Shown here one piece after another: positions 8,273 through 16,212 of a DNA stretch of 64,000 nucleotides; positions within the stretch are counted from its first letter, which is position 1, and each line of letters begins with the position of its first letter. The notes beneath the pieces were generated by a model. The model searched no databases, was not told the origin of the DNA, and was given only the letters and a program-made list of their open reading frames with translations. Source of the DNA: Nocardioides sp. Root140 (GTDB lineage Bacteria > Actinomycetota > Actinomycetes > Propionibacteriales > Nocardioidaceae); NCBI RefSeq assembly GCF_001426745.1, contig NZ_LMFI01000010.1, forward strand, positions 376,884 through 440,883, in the 5' to 3' direction. The translations under genes and the position numbers were made by a program.

Positions 8273-9580
8273 ATGAACGAGAACCCGACCAACGACGGCG
8301 CCGACACCGAAGCGCCCCACGCCGGCCAGCAGGCTGGTCCGCAACCCGGACCGCAGCCCGGCTCCTCGCACGAGGGCCCGCGGGTCAGCGGCGAGCAGAT
8401 GCGTGACCTCGCCAACCTGCGGCGCAGCAGCTACGACCGGCACGTCGCCGGCGTCGCCGGAGGCCTGGGCCGTCACCTCGACGTCGATCCGGTGATCCTG
8501 CGCGTCGCGTTCGTGGTGCTCACGTTCTTCGGTGGGGCCGGGTTGATCATCTACGTCGCCTGCTGGCTGCTCGTTCCCGAGGACACCGGTCGCAGCGCCA
8601 CCATCCAGCTCGACGCCCGCTCACGCAACGTCGCCCTGATCGGTGTCGGCATCCTCGCCGGCCTCGCACTGGTCGGTGACGCCTGGGGCCCGGGCTGGTT
8701 CCCCTGGCCGTTGTTCGCGATCGGGCTCATCGCCTGGGTGATCCTGTCCCGACGCGACCGTCGCGAGCGGCGCAGGAACGAACGCACCTACGGTCCGAAC
8801 GCCGGTTGGGTGGGCCCGGGCACGCAGACCGGTTGGTCCGGCACCGGCGCCCAGCCCGGCTGGGTGGGCGCGGACGCCACCGCGACGATGCCCCTGACCG
8901 GCGGCCTGACTGACGGCCCTACCGGCGGCGCGACCGGCGGACCGATGGCGCCGCCTCCTCCGCCGCGGCTTCCCCGCAACCCACGCAAACGCGGCCCCAT
9001 CCTCTTCTGGTTCACCCTGGCCCTGACCGCGCTCGCCTCCGGTGTGCTGGGCATCTTCGACCTGGCCGGCGCCGACGTCACCGACTCGGCGTACCCGGCC
9101 CTCGCGCTCGGCGTGATCGGCGTGATGCTGGTGGTCGGCGCGTTCTACGGCCGGGCCGGCGGGCTGATCTTCCTCGGCCTGGTGGCCGCGGTGGTGCTCA
9201 GCCTGAGCACGATCGCCGATCGCTGGGACGGGACGACGGTCAAGGAGAGCCCGACGTCGGCCAGCCAGCTGAAGTCGTCGTACGACATGGAGGCCGGCGA
9301 GATCAGGCTCGACCTCACCCAGGTCCGCGACCTCCGGGTGCTCGACGGACGGACGCTCGAGATCGACGGCGAGGTCGGAACCATCGAGGTGATCGTGCCC
9401 CGCGGGCTCCACGTCTCCGCCGACGCCACGGTCGAGATCGGTGAGATCGAGGTCTTCGGCCGCTCCACCGGCGGCCTCGACCTGGACCTGAGCGGCAGCA
9501 ACCTCGGCGACGCGGACCAACCGCACCTGCGCATCGACGCGGACCTCGAAGTCGGCGACGTCAGTGTGGTCGCGCGATGA
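8273..9580 (+). CDS. PspC-domain membrane protein with LiaF-like C-terminus
   Basis: A 435-residue membrane protein. A Pro/Gln/Gly-rich cytosolic leader is followed by a PspC domain at about residues 50-105 (HVAGVAGGLGRHLDVDPVILRVAFVVL ... CWLLVPED). Two membrane segments follow, then a Gly/Thr-rich linker (WVGPGTQTGWSG, GGLTDGPTGGATGG), a second set of four hydrophobic helices and a C-terminal soluble beta-rich domain of about 100 residues (IRLDLTQVRDLRVLDGRTLEI ... LRIDADLEVGDVSV). That domain is like the LiaF/cell-wall-active antibiotic response domain, so the protein is a likely LiaF-type partner of the divergent kinase. The start at 8273 is chosen over 8201 because GGCTGGAG lies just upstream. 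Its stop overlaps the next ATG (ATGA). Confidence 0.85.
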   Translation: MNENPTNDGADTEAPHAGQQAGPQPGPQPGSSHEGPRVSGEQMRDLANLRRSSYDRHVAGVAGGLGRHLDVDPVILRVAFVVLTFFGGAGLIIYVACWLLVPEDTGRSATIQLDARSRNVALIGVGILAGLALVGDAWGPGWFPWPLFAIGLIAWVILSRRDRRERRRNERTYGPNAGWVGPGTQTGWSGTGAQPGWVGADATATMPLTGGLTDGPTGGATGGPMAPPPPPRLPRNPRKRGPILFWFTLALTALASGVLGIFDLAGADVTDSAYPALALGVIGVMLVVGAFYGRAGGLIFLGLVAAVVLSLSTIADRWDGTTVKESPTSASQLKSSYDMEAGEIRLDLTQVRDLRVLDGRTLEIDGEVGTIEVIVPRGLHVSADATVEIGEIEVFGRSTGGLDLDLSGSNLGDADQPHLRIDADLEVGDVSVVAR

Positions 9581-9927
9581 GACTCCCCGGATCAGATTCA
9601 GGCCACGACTCCCCCGGCACCGAAGGACCCGACATGGACACCTCGTTCGACACCGCACCGGACAGCACGACGGACCCCCGCGCCGACACCGGTCGACACC
9701 CGGTCAACACCGGACACCTGGTGATGGGCCTGGTCTTCCTGGGCCTGGTCGGCATCTGGGCGCTGGTCGCCGGGGAGGCCGTCGACGACGACGACATCCG
9801 CTGGCTGCTGCCGATTCCCTGGGTGGCCGGCGGTGCCATCGGCCTCGCTGCCGCCACCTGGGCCAACATCCGATCCCGTCGTACGACGGGCGAACCGAAC
9901 CACCACTTCATGGAGGAGAACCGATGA
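9577..9927 (+). CDS. Small two-helix membrane protein in PspC operon
   Basis: A 116-residue protein with an acidic, Asp/Thr-rich N-terminal half and two hydrophobic helices at about residues 48-66 (LVMGLVFLGLVGIWALVAG) and 75-92 (WLLPIPWVAGGAIGLAAATW). A short basic tail follows. No known family is recognised. Both ends overlap neighbours by four bases (ATGA at 9577 and at 9924), so it is translated as part of the PspC operon. An alternative ATG at 9634 would remove most of the acidic leader. It may be an accessory subunit of the PspC/LiaF-like complex, from context only. Confidence 0.7.
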   Translation: MRLPGSDSGHDSPGTEGPDMDTSFDTAPDSTTDPRADTGRHPVNTGHLVMGLVFLGLVGIWALVAGEAVDDDDIRWLLPIPWVAGGAIGLAAATWANIRSRRTTGEPNHHFMEENR

Positions 9928-10121
9928 ACGACTTCGCACGCAAGCGCCTGACCCGCAGCCGGCAGGACAACATGCTCGGAGGTGTCTGCGCGGGTGTGGC
10001 GGACTACTTCAACATCGACCTGGCCCTGGTCCGGGTGCTGACCGTGGTCGCCGCGCTGTTCAGCTTCGGCACCGTGGCCCTCGCCTACGTCGCCGCCTGG
10101 GTCCTGATGCCCGAGTCCTGA
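9924..10121 (+). CDS. Small stand-alone PspC-domain protein
   Basis: A 65-residue protein that is almost entirely one PspC domain: a basic start (MNDFARKRLTRSRQ), the core DNMLGGVCAGVADYFNIDLALVR, and a hydrophobic helix ending in VLMPES. Stand-alone PspC proteins of this size occur across bacteria. In proteobacteria PspC is a membrane sensor of the phage-shock response, but here the context is LiaFSR-like. The ATG overlaps the previous stop and has GGAGGAG about six bases upstream. This is the third PspC domain coded within 4 kb. Confidence 0.85.
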   Translation: MNDFARKRLTRSRQDNMLGGVCAGVADYFNIDLALVRVLTVVAALFSFGTVALAYVAAWVLMPES

Positions 10122-10129
10122 CCCACCAG

Positions 10130-10240
10130 CCGGCAATTCTTGATGCGCGAGCCGGCGATTCTTGATGGCCGAACCGGCAGTTCTTGCGCCCATGACGAGC
10201 GCAGGAACTGCCGGTTCGAGGCGCAGCAACTGCAGGTTCG
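10130..10240. repeat. 22-bp repeat family A, cluster 1 (tandem units plus hairpin)
   Basis: Two 22-bp units lie head to tail at 10130-10151 and 10152-10173, with a third starting at 10174. Each begins CCGGC and continues with (A/G)(A/G)TTCTTG. The third unit forms a 20-bp hairpin (arms 10170-10189 and 10199-10218, one mismatch, nine-base loop), and another inverted half unit follows at 10221-10240. The cluster fills the gap between two convergent genes. The same unit recurs near 33.7 kb and 47.5 kb. A role as bidirectional terminator is likely but unproven. Confidence 0.8.
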
Positions 10241-10244
10241 TGGA

Positions 10245-11426
10245 TCAGTTCCAGATCGCGTTGGCCCACTCGGGGTGGTCGATGAACGGGTTCCGGTTGT
10301 GCTGGAACTGGTCGAAGATGACGTCGTTGCGGTGCTTCTCGAACGCGCTGGGCGGGTCCGCCGCGTTCCACTGGAGCAGGACCGAGAGGCGGCCCATGTA
10401 GGGGTTCGCCCCGTTGTTGACCAGGTCGTTGGGCTCGAGGTTCGCGAAGCCGTCGCCGCCTTCGTACCGGATCGACATGTAGAGGATCATCCGGGCCACG
10501 TCGCCCTTGACCGCGTCGGACGGCTCGAACGAGTCGGCATCGGTGGCGCAGTCGGAGCACTCGCTGACCGCACCCCCGCCGTTGTCGAAGTCCTTGTTGC
10601 CACGGATCGAGTTCACCGAAACGTCGGTGGGCCGCAAGTGGTGGATGTCGGTGCCGGGACCGGTCGCCGTACCGAAGTCGCCGTGCGACTTTGCCCAGAC
10701 GTGCTCACGGTTCCAGTCGTTCTCGCCGCCGCCGTTGAGCGACTTGCTGCGCGAGATGCCGGAGTAGAACAGGATCACGTTGCTGGGATTGTTCGGGTCC
10801 TCGTCGGTCGCCTTCAGCGCGTTCCAGACCTGGTCGTAGCTCAGCTTCGTCTGCGTCGAGATGATCGTGTGCAGCGCGCTGCGCAGCTGCGGGCCGGTCT
10901 TGCCGAGGGCGTCTGCGTAGTAGTCGTCGTGCTCACCGTCGCCGGGCGGCGGGTCGGTCGGGTCAGGGTCGGGGTCCGAGCCGACGAGGCTGAACACCGA
11001 TGCGGACTTCAGCCCGGGGTGGGTGAAGTACGCCGACAGCAAGCCGGTCACGTCGACCTGCTGGCCCTTGAGCGACGGGTTCGACTGGAGCCCCCACTGT
11101 GCGCGGAACTCCGCGGGGATCTGCACGTAGAGCATCCGAGAGGTGCTGGTCTCCGACGCGCTGTCCGCGAGGGCGAGCGCGTAGTCGTTCGGATAGTTGC
11201 TGGTGACCACGGTGTTCGTGGCCGTGGGTTGCCCGACCACGTAGCCACGCACGGTGGCCGACGAGCCGTTCTGGGTGGAGATGCCCTGGGCCACGGTGAG
11301 CGGGGTCGCCGCGGTCACCGGTGCCTGGACGAGTGCCACCACGAAGGCGATCACGATGAGGACTGTGCTGATGCGGATTGGGCGGCGCTGGACTGTGGTC
11401 CTTCGTGTCCCGAGAGTGAATGTCAT
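10245..11426 (-). CDS. Secreted endonuclease I with N-terminal OB-fold-like domain
   Basis: A 393-residue exported nuclease. A basic leader (RRTTVQRRPIR) and a hydrophobic helix (STVLIVIAFVVALVQAPVTA) form the signal peptide at about residues 10-40. A region of about 110 residues (TPLTVAQGISTQNGSSATVRGYVVGQ) resembles the nucleic-acid-binding OB-like domain often fused to such nucleases. After an Asp/Pro linker comes the endonuclease I domain: YYADALGKTG, NDWNREHVWAKSHGDFG and DIHHLRPTDVSVNSIRGNKDFD carry the catalytic His and metal-binding Asn region. The ATG at 11426 is preferred over the open frame to 11660 because it starts the signal peptide. It may serve in nutrient or phosphate scavenging from extracellular DNA. 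Confidence 0.88.
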   Translation of the reverse strand: MTFTLGTRRTTVQRRPIRISTVLIVIAFVVALVQAPVTAATPLTVAQGISTQNGSSATVRGYVVGQPTATNTVVTSNYPNDYALALADSASETSTSRMLYVQIPAEFRAQWGLQSNPSLKGQQVDVTGLLSAYFTHPGLKSASVFSLVGSDPDPDPTDPPPGDGEHDDYYADALGKTGPQLRSALHTIISTQTKLSYDQVWNALKATDEDPNNPSNVILFYSGISRSKSLNGGGENDWNREHVWAKSHGDFGTATGPGTDIHHLRPTDVSVNSIRGNKDFDNGGGAVSECSDCATDADSFEPSDAVKGDVARMILYMSIRYEGGDGFANLEPNDLVNNGANPYMGRLSVLLQWNAADPPSAFEKHRNDVIFDQFQHNRNPFIDHPEWANAIWN

Positions 11427-11476
11427 TCCAGCACCCTGCACCTTTTTTGCGTCGGCGTCACGCATCGCTGCTGCTT

Positions 11477-12604
11477 TCACTGCTCGGCCAGCCAGTCCTC
11501 GCGGGCCGCGACGATGGTGTCCGTGTAGTCGGTGAAGACGCCGTCGACCCCCGCGTCGAAGAACGCGAACGCCTCCGCCCGCGAGTCGCCCTTGGCGTTC
11601 GGGTCGGTGCCGATCCGGAAGTTCGTCGCCATGAACTGGTTCTCGTCGCGCAGGGTCCACACGTGCACGGTCAGCCCGGCGTCGTGCGCGTCGTCGACCA
11701 GTGCGGAGGGCTCTCCGGTCGCGCCGGACGCGTCACGCGGCAGCACCAGGTCCTTGTGCGCGCCCAGCCCGTCGGCGTACGACGCGATGTCGGCGAGGTT
11801 CTCCGGCTTCGTCAGGTCCTTGTAGGTGCGCGGGTCACCGGCCTCGACGAGGTCGTACGGGGCCCCCGAGCCGTCGATCAACTGGGCGATCGGCAGGTCG
11901 GTCCGGGCATCGAGGTCGCGCAGGTTGGCGGTCTCGAAGGACTGCAGGATCACCGGTGCGTTGCGGCGGTCCAGGTGATGCCGGCGCAGCGTGCGCAGCA
12001 GCGGCTCCTCCAGCGAGAGGCCGATCGAGTCGAAGTAGGTCGGGTGCTTGGTCTCGGGATAGACGCCGATGCGGCGGTGCGTGCGCCTGGACTCCTCACG
12101 CACCATGGCGAGCACCTCGTCGAGGGTCGGGATCTCGAACTGCCCGTCGTACCGCGTGTTGTCGGGTCGCACCTGTGGGAGCCGCTCCTTGGCGCGGAGG
12201 GTCTTGAGCTCGTCGAGCGTGAAGTCCTCGGTGAACCATCCGGTGATCGGCTTGCCGTCGATGGTCTTCGTGGTCCTGCGGTCGGCGAACTCGGGGTGGT
12301 CCGCGACGTCGGTGGTGCCGCCGATCTCGTTCTCGTGGCGGGCGACGAGCACGCCGTCACTGGTGGAGACCAGGTCCGGCTCGACGTAGTCGGCGCCCAT
12401 CCGGATGGCCAGGCGGTACGACGCCAGCGTGTGCTCGGGGCGATATCCGGAGGCACCGCGGTGGCCGATCACGATCGGCTCGGTGGTGCGCTCCTTCGCG
12501 GCCGAGGCTGCGGCCGGTGCCGCACCGGCAGAGGCGCCGCCCGGCGCGAGGAGGACGGAAGCCACGAGTGCGGCGACGACGGAGGTACCGAGAGTTCGTT
12601 TCAT
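11477..12604 (-). CDS. Secreted glycerophosphodiester phosphodiesterase
   Basis: A 375-residue GDPD-family enzyme with a signal peptide (MKRTLGTSVVAALVASVLLAP, cleavage near GASA). Catalytic-domain motifs are HRGASGYRPEHT near residue 50, the metal-ligand region VEPDLVSTSDGVLVARHENEIGG, the glutamate in YPETKHP and a C-terminal DAGVDGVFTDYTD. These enzymes hydrolyse deacylated phospholipids such as glycerophosphocholine to glycerol-3-phosphate plus an alcohol. The product would feed glpD, which is also in this window. It is a paralogue of the next gene, same strand, 126 bp away. The ATG at 12604 begins the signal peptide and is preferred to 12634, though no strong ribosome-binding site is visible. 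Confidence 0.9.
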   Translation of the reverse strand: MKRTLGTSVVAALVASVLLAPGGASAGAAPAAASAAKERTTEPIVIGHRGASGYRPEHTLASYRLAIRMGADYVEPDLVSTSDGVLVARHENEIGGTTDVADHPEFADRRTTKTIDGKPITGWFTEDFTLDELKTLRAKERLPQVRPDNTRYDGQFEIPTLDEVLAMVREESRRTHRRIGVYPETKHPTYFDSIGLSLEEPLLRTLRRHHLDRRNAPVILQSFETANLRDLDARTDLPIAQLIDGSGAPYDLVEAGDPRTYKDLTKPENLADIASYADGLGAHKDLVLPRDASGATGEPSALVDDAHDAGLTVHVWTLRDENQFMATNFRIGTDPNAKGDSRAEAFAFFDAGVDGVFTDYTDTIVAAREDWLAEQ

Positions 12605-12670
12605 GATCGCGAGCGTCGTGGCCGCAGATGACACCGAGTCCGGAACCCGGTGAACGCGACGTGACCGAAG

Positions 12671-12773
12671 GCAGGACGTCCTGCGACGCGGCGGCTGGGA
12701 CGACCTCGGTGCAGGACGTCCCGAACAACGTCAGGCAGTTCGGCTGCCCTGGCCACCGGACCGCAGGACGTCC
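12671..12773. repeat. GCAGGACGTCC repeat family C, cluster 1
   Basis: GCAGGACGTC occurs at 12671-12680 (followed by CTGC, giving a palindrome), 12711-12720 and 12763-12772. The last copy is inside the 3' end of the downstream GDPD gene. The same motif forms a second cluster near 52.9 kb. It may be a terminator or a mobile short repeat. Confidence 0.6.
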
Positions 12774-13810
12774 GCCTCGCGGAGCACGTCGAGCACGATG
12801 TCGGGATGGTCGGTGATCAACCCGTCGACCCCGGCGTCGAGGAAGGCCTTGGCCTCGGCGGCCAGGTCACCGGCCGCACCGGGCCCACCATCGCGGCGCA
12901 GGTTGAGCGGAAGGAAGCGGTTCTCCCGGCGCAGGGTCCACACGTGGACGGTCAACCACATCCGGTGGGCCTCGCGGACCAGGGCCGACGGCGTCGAGAT
13001 CGCACCGCTGTCGTCGCGAGGGAGCACCAGCGACTTGTGCGCCCCGATGCCGTCGGCGTACTCGTCGATCCAGGCCAGGCCCTCGCGCGTGCACAGGTCG
13101 GCGTACGTGCGGGGATCGCCCACTGCGACCAGGTCCGCGGGGCGCTTGTCGGCGGCCTCGAGCAGCTGAACGACGGCCACCCGCGTGCGATGGGCGAGCC
13201 GGCGCAGGACGGTCGGCTCGAACGACATCACGGTGACCCGTGAGCGTGGGTGGTCCAGGTCGTGGCGCCTCAGGTCCGAGAGCAGCATCTCGTCGAGCGG
13301 CAGTCCGATCGAGTCGAAGTACGCCGCATGCTTGAGCTCGGCCATCACGCCGATGCTGCGGCCGCCCAGCACGGACTCGGCCCCGACCATCGCCAGCACC
13401 TCGTTGAACGACGGGATCCCGCAGGCGCCGTCGTACGACGCACTGTCCGGACGCAGGCTCGCCAGACGCTCGCGAGCGGCCAGGGTCTTCAGCTCGGCGA
13501 GGGTGAAGTCCTCCACGAACCAGCCGTGCAGCACGACCCCGTCGATGGTCCTGGTGGTCAGCCGGTGGGCGAACTCGGGGTGGTCCGCCACGTCAGTGGT
13601 GGTGCCGATCTCGCTCTCGTGGCGGGCCACCAGCACACCGTCCTTGGTGGCCACCAGGTCGAGCTCGATGTCGTCGGCGCCCATGCGGATCGCCATGCGG
13701 TAGCCCTCGAGGGTGTGTTCGGGTCGGTAGCCACTGGCCCCGCGGTGCGCCACCACGGCGGGCGTCACCACCAGGCTCTGCGTCTTGCGCGAGACGGCAA
13801 GTTGGGTCAC
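12731..13810 (-). CDS. Cytoplasmic glycerophosphodiester phosphodiesterase (paralogue)
   Basis: A 359-residue GDPD-family enzyme closely related to the secreted neighbour. Shared blocks include HRGASGYRPEHTL, AIRMGAD, DGVLVARHE, TTDVADHPEFA, EDFTL-ELKTL, FDSIGL, VGDPRTYADL and GAHKSLVLPRD. Here the metal motif is the canonical IELDLVATKDG. No signal peptide is present, so it probably acts inside the cell. The frame opens at a GTG at 13873, but an internal GTG at 13810 sits immediately ahead of the conserved domain. Neither start has a clear ribosome-binding site, so the N-terminus is uncertain. The pair looks like a tandem duplication followed by division of labour between cell surface and cytosol. 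It is divergent from the YbaK-like gene. Confidence 0.85.
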   Translation of the reverse strand: MTQLAVSRKTQSLVVTPAVVAHRGASGYRPEHTLEGYRMAIRMGADDIELDLVATKDGVLVARHESEIGTTTDVADHPEFAHRLTTRTIDGVVLHGWFVEDFTLAELKTLAARERLASLRPDSASYDGACGIPSFNEVLAMVGAESVLGGRSIGVMAELKHAAYFDSIGLPLDEMLLSDLRRHDLDHPRSRVTVMSFEPTVLRRLAHRTRVAVVQLLEAADKRPADLVAVGDPRTYADLCTREGLAWIDEYADGIGAHKSLVLPRDDSGAISTPSALVREAHRMWLTVHVWTLRRENRFLPLNLRRDGGPGAAGDLAAEAKAFLDAGVDGLITDHPDIVLDVLREADVLRSGGQGSRTA

Positions 13811-13891
13811 ACCATCAGTGAGACATGGGCAGGGGTCCGGGTGGTGAAGGCGCGGTGAATGGCGCGCGAGCACTTTGACACCATGTCAGGC

Positions 13892-14416
13892 ATGTCCCTC
13901 GACCTCCTGCCCGCCCTGGACCGCCTCGACCTCGTCGCCGACCCCGTCGCGAAGGCGCTGCGCGACTGGGCGCACGCCGGTGAGGTGCTGGTCGCCGAGA
14001 TCGACCCGGAGCTCGCGGACACCGCCGTGATGAGCGAGGCCTACGGCACCTCCATGGAGGACTCCGCCAACTGTGTGGTGATCAGCGGCAAGCGATCTGG
14101 CGAGGAGCGGCTCGCGGCGTGCGTCGTCCGCGCGGACACCCGGGCCGACGTGAACGGCCTCGTCAAGCGCACCCTCGACGTCCGCAAGTGCTCCTTCCAC
14201 CCGATGGAGCGCGCGGTCGAGGAGACCGGCATGGAGTACGGCGGCATCACCCCGATCGGTCTGCCCGCCGAATGGCGACTGCTGGTCGACACGCGGGTGC
14301 TGGAGATCGAGCGCACCATCATCGGCAGCGGCGTACGCCACTCGAAGCTGTTCCTCCCCGGCCGGCTGCTCGGTGAGCTGCCCGGCGCCGAGGTGGTTCC
14401 CGACCTGGCCCGCTGA
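13892..14416 (+). CDS. YbaK/EbsC-family aminoacyl-tRNA deacylase-like protein
   Basis: A 174-residue protein of the YbaK/ProX editing family. Typical features are the SMEDSANCVVISGKR segment, the VRADTRADVNGLVKRTL helix with basic residues, and TGMEYGGITPIGLP near residue 110, which forms the substrate pocket. It ends with the strand-rich SGVRHSKLFLPG. The family hydrolyses mischarged aminoacyl-tRNAs (Ala, Cys or Ser attached to Pro or other tRNAs), so quality control of translation is the likely role. The specificity is not readable. In-frame ATGs exist at 13859, 13883 and 13892. I chose 13892 because AGG lies five bases upstream and the fold begins there. Downstream it is followed by the ABC exporter genes. 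Confidence 0.82.
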   Translation: MSLDLLPALDRLDLVADPVAKALRDWAHAGEVLVAEIDPELADTAVMSEAYGTSMEDSANCVVISGKRSGEERLAACVVRADTRADVNGLVKRTLDVRKCSFHPMERAVEETGMEYGGITPIGLPAEWRLLVDTRVLEIERTIIGSGVRHSKLFLPGRLLGELPGAEVVPDLAR

Positions 14417-14463
14417 GCCGCCCGGCCCGCGAAAACCAGTGGCTCCGACACAGGCGGCAAACG

Positions 14464-14469
14464 TAGCGT
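14464..14469 (+). promoter_or_regulatory. -10 box of a leaderless promoter (TAGCGT)
   Basis: TAGCGT is followed by six bases and the GTG at 14476. No Shine-Dalgarno is present. It drives the ABC exporter pair. Confidence 0.55.
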
Positions 14470-14475
14470 TGGCGG

Positions 14476-16212
14476 GTGCGCAACCTTCCCCTGGCCGTCC
14501 CCGGCCTCGCCGATCACCGCTCGCCGGGGCGGTTCCTGTGGTGGATGGCCAAGGGCCAGTGGCACACGCTCGCGCTGGGCATGGTCTTCGGCATCATCTG
14601 GATGAGCTCGCAGGCCGTGATGCCCGCCGTGATCGGGCGCGCGATCGACCTCGGCGTGGCAGACCGCGACCGTGGCGAGCTGGTCAAGTGGGCCTCGGTG
14701 ATGTTCGCGATCGGCCTCCTGCAGGCGGCCTCCGGCATCATCAGGCACCGGTTCGCGGTGACGAACTGGTTGACCGCGGCTTACCGCACCGTGCAGCTGG
14801 TGGGCCGCCAGGTGGCACGCCTGGGCGGCACCCTGCCCCGCAAGGTCTCGACCGGCGAGGTCGTCGCGATCGGCAACAGCGACATCTCCAACCTCGGCCA
14901 GGTGATGGACGTGACGGCACGGTTCGCCGGCGCCATCGTGTCGTTCGTCCTGGTCTCGGTGATCCTGCTGCAGACCAGCGTCACGCTCGGACTGGTGGTG
15001 CTGATCGGCGTGCCCGCCCTCATGCTGCTGATCGGCCCGTTGCTCTCCCCGCTCCAGAAGCGCTCCGCCCGTCAACGACACCTGATGGGCGAGCTGTCCA
15101 ACACCGCCAGCGACATCGTCGGTGGCCTGCGGGTGTTGCGTGGTGTCGGCGGCGAGTCGGTCTTCCTCGACCGCTACCGTCGCGAGTCGCAACGCACCCG
15201 CCGGGCCGGCGTACAGGTGGCGCGCCTGCAGTCGATCCTCGACGCGCTGCAGGTGCTGCTGCCCGGGATCTTCGTGGTGCTGGTGGTCTGGCTTGGCGCG
15301 CGGTACGCCGTCCGCGGACAGATCAGCCCGGGTGAGCTCGTCGCGTTCTACGGCTACGCCGCGTTCCTGATGATCCCGTTGCGCACCGCCACCGAGTACG
15401 CCAACAAGTTCATCCGCGCCCGCGTCTCGGCCGCCCGCGTCTGCCGGGTCCTGGCCCTGGAGCCCGACGTCGCGGCGGTGCCCGATCCGATGCCCTCGCC
15501 ACCCACCGGCTCCGGCCTGTACGACGTCCGCACCGGGCTGTCGATCACCCCCGGTCGCCTCACGGCCATCGTCTCGGACCAGCCCGACGACTCCGCGCAC
15601 CTGGCCGACCGACTGGGCCTGCAGGCGCCTGACCCGGACGACGACGTGCGTCTGGGCGGGGTGCCGTTGACGGGCCTCGACCCGGCCGAGGTGCGGCACC
15701 GCATCGTGGTCTCCGACACCGGCAGTGCCCTGTTCTCCGGCCGGCTCGGCGACCGGCTCAACGTGCTCGGCCGACCCGGGTCCGACGTGGAGGCGGCCCT
15801 GCACACCTCCAGCGCCGAGGACGTGCTCGACGCGCTCGAGGGCGGGCTCGACGGCGAGGTCGCCGAGCGCGGACGCTCCTTCTCGGGTGGCCAGCGTCAG
15901 CGCCTGGTGCTCGCCCGGGCCCTGCTCGTCGACCCCGAGATCCTGGTCCTGGTGGAGCCGACGAGTGCCGTCGACGCCCACACCGAGTCCCGCATCGCCA
16001 CCCGGTTGCGCGGCCACAGGCAGGGCCGCACCACGGTGGTGACCACGTCGAGCCCGTTGCTGCTCGACGCGGTCGACGAGGTCGCGTTCCTCGACGGCGG
16101 GCGCATCGTCGCCTCCGGCACGCACCGCGACCTGCTCGACACCTGCCCGGCGTACCGCCGCACGGTGACCCGCGAGACCGAGATGGACGACGACGTGGAG
16201 GTGGCCCGATGA
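14476..16212 (+). CDS. ABC exporter half-transporter with degenerate nucleotide site
   Basis: A 578-residue half-transporter: six membrane helices (about residues 30-310) followed by a nucleotide-binding domain. The NBD keeps a perfect signature (FSGGQRQRLVLARALL) but has lost the P-loop, which reads IVSDQPDDSAHLADRL where VGxxGxGKSTL is expected, with no lysine. It also lacks the Q-loop glutamine (VVSDTGSALFSG), the Walker B aspartate (ILVLVEPTSAVD) and the switch histidine (VTTSSPLLL). It can therefore supply only the signature half of one ATP site. The partner gene starts inside its stop (ATGA), and the partner has the complementary set of intact motifs. The exported substrate is unknown. 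The GTG start sits behind a leaderless -10 box. Confidence 0.9.
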   Translation: MRNLPLAVPGLADHRSPGRFLWWMAKGQWHTLALGMVFGIIWMSSQAVMPAVIGRAIDLGVADRDRGELVKWASVMFAIGLLQAASGIIRHRFAVTNWLTAAYRTVQLVGRQVARLGGTLPRKVSTGEVVAIGNSDISNLGQVMDVTARFAGAIVSFVLVSVILLQTSVTLGLVVLIGVPALMLLIGPLLSPLQKRSARQRHLMGELSNTASDIVGGLRVLRGVGGESVFLDRYRRESQRTRRAGVQVARLQSILDALQVLLPGIFVVLVVWLGARYAVRGQISPGELVAFYGYAAFLMIPLRTATEYANKFIRARVSAARVCRVLALEPDVAAVPDPMPSPPTGSGLYDVRTGLSITPGRLTAIVSDQPDDSAHLADRLGLQAPDPDDDVRLGGVPLTGLDPAEVRHRIVVSDTGSALFSGRLGDRLNVLGRPGSDVEAALHTSSAEDVLDALEGGLDGEVAERGRSFSGGQRQRLVLARALLVDPEILVLVEPTSAVDAHTESRIATRLRGHRQGRTTVVTTSSPLLLDAVDEVAFLDGGRIVASGTHRDLLDTCPAYRRTVTRETEMDDDVEVAR

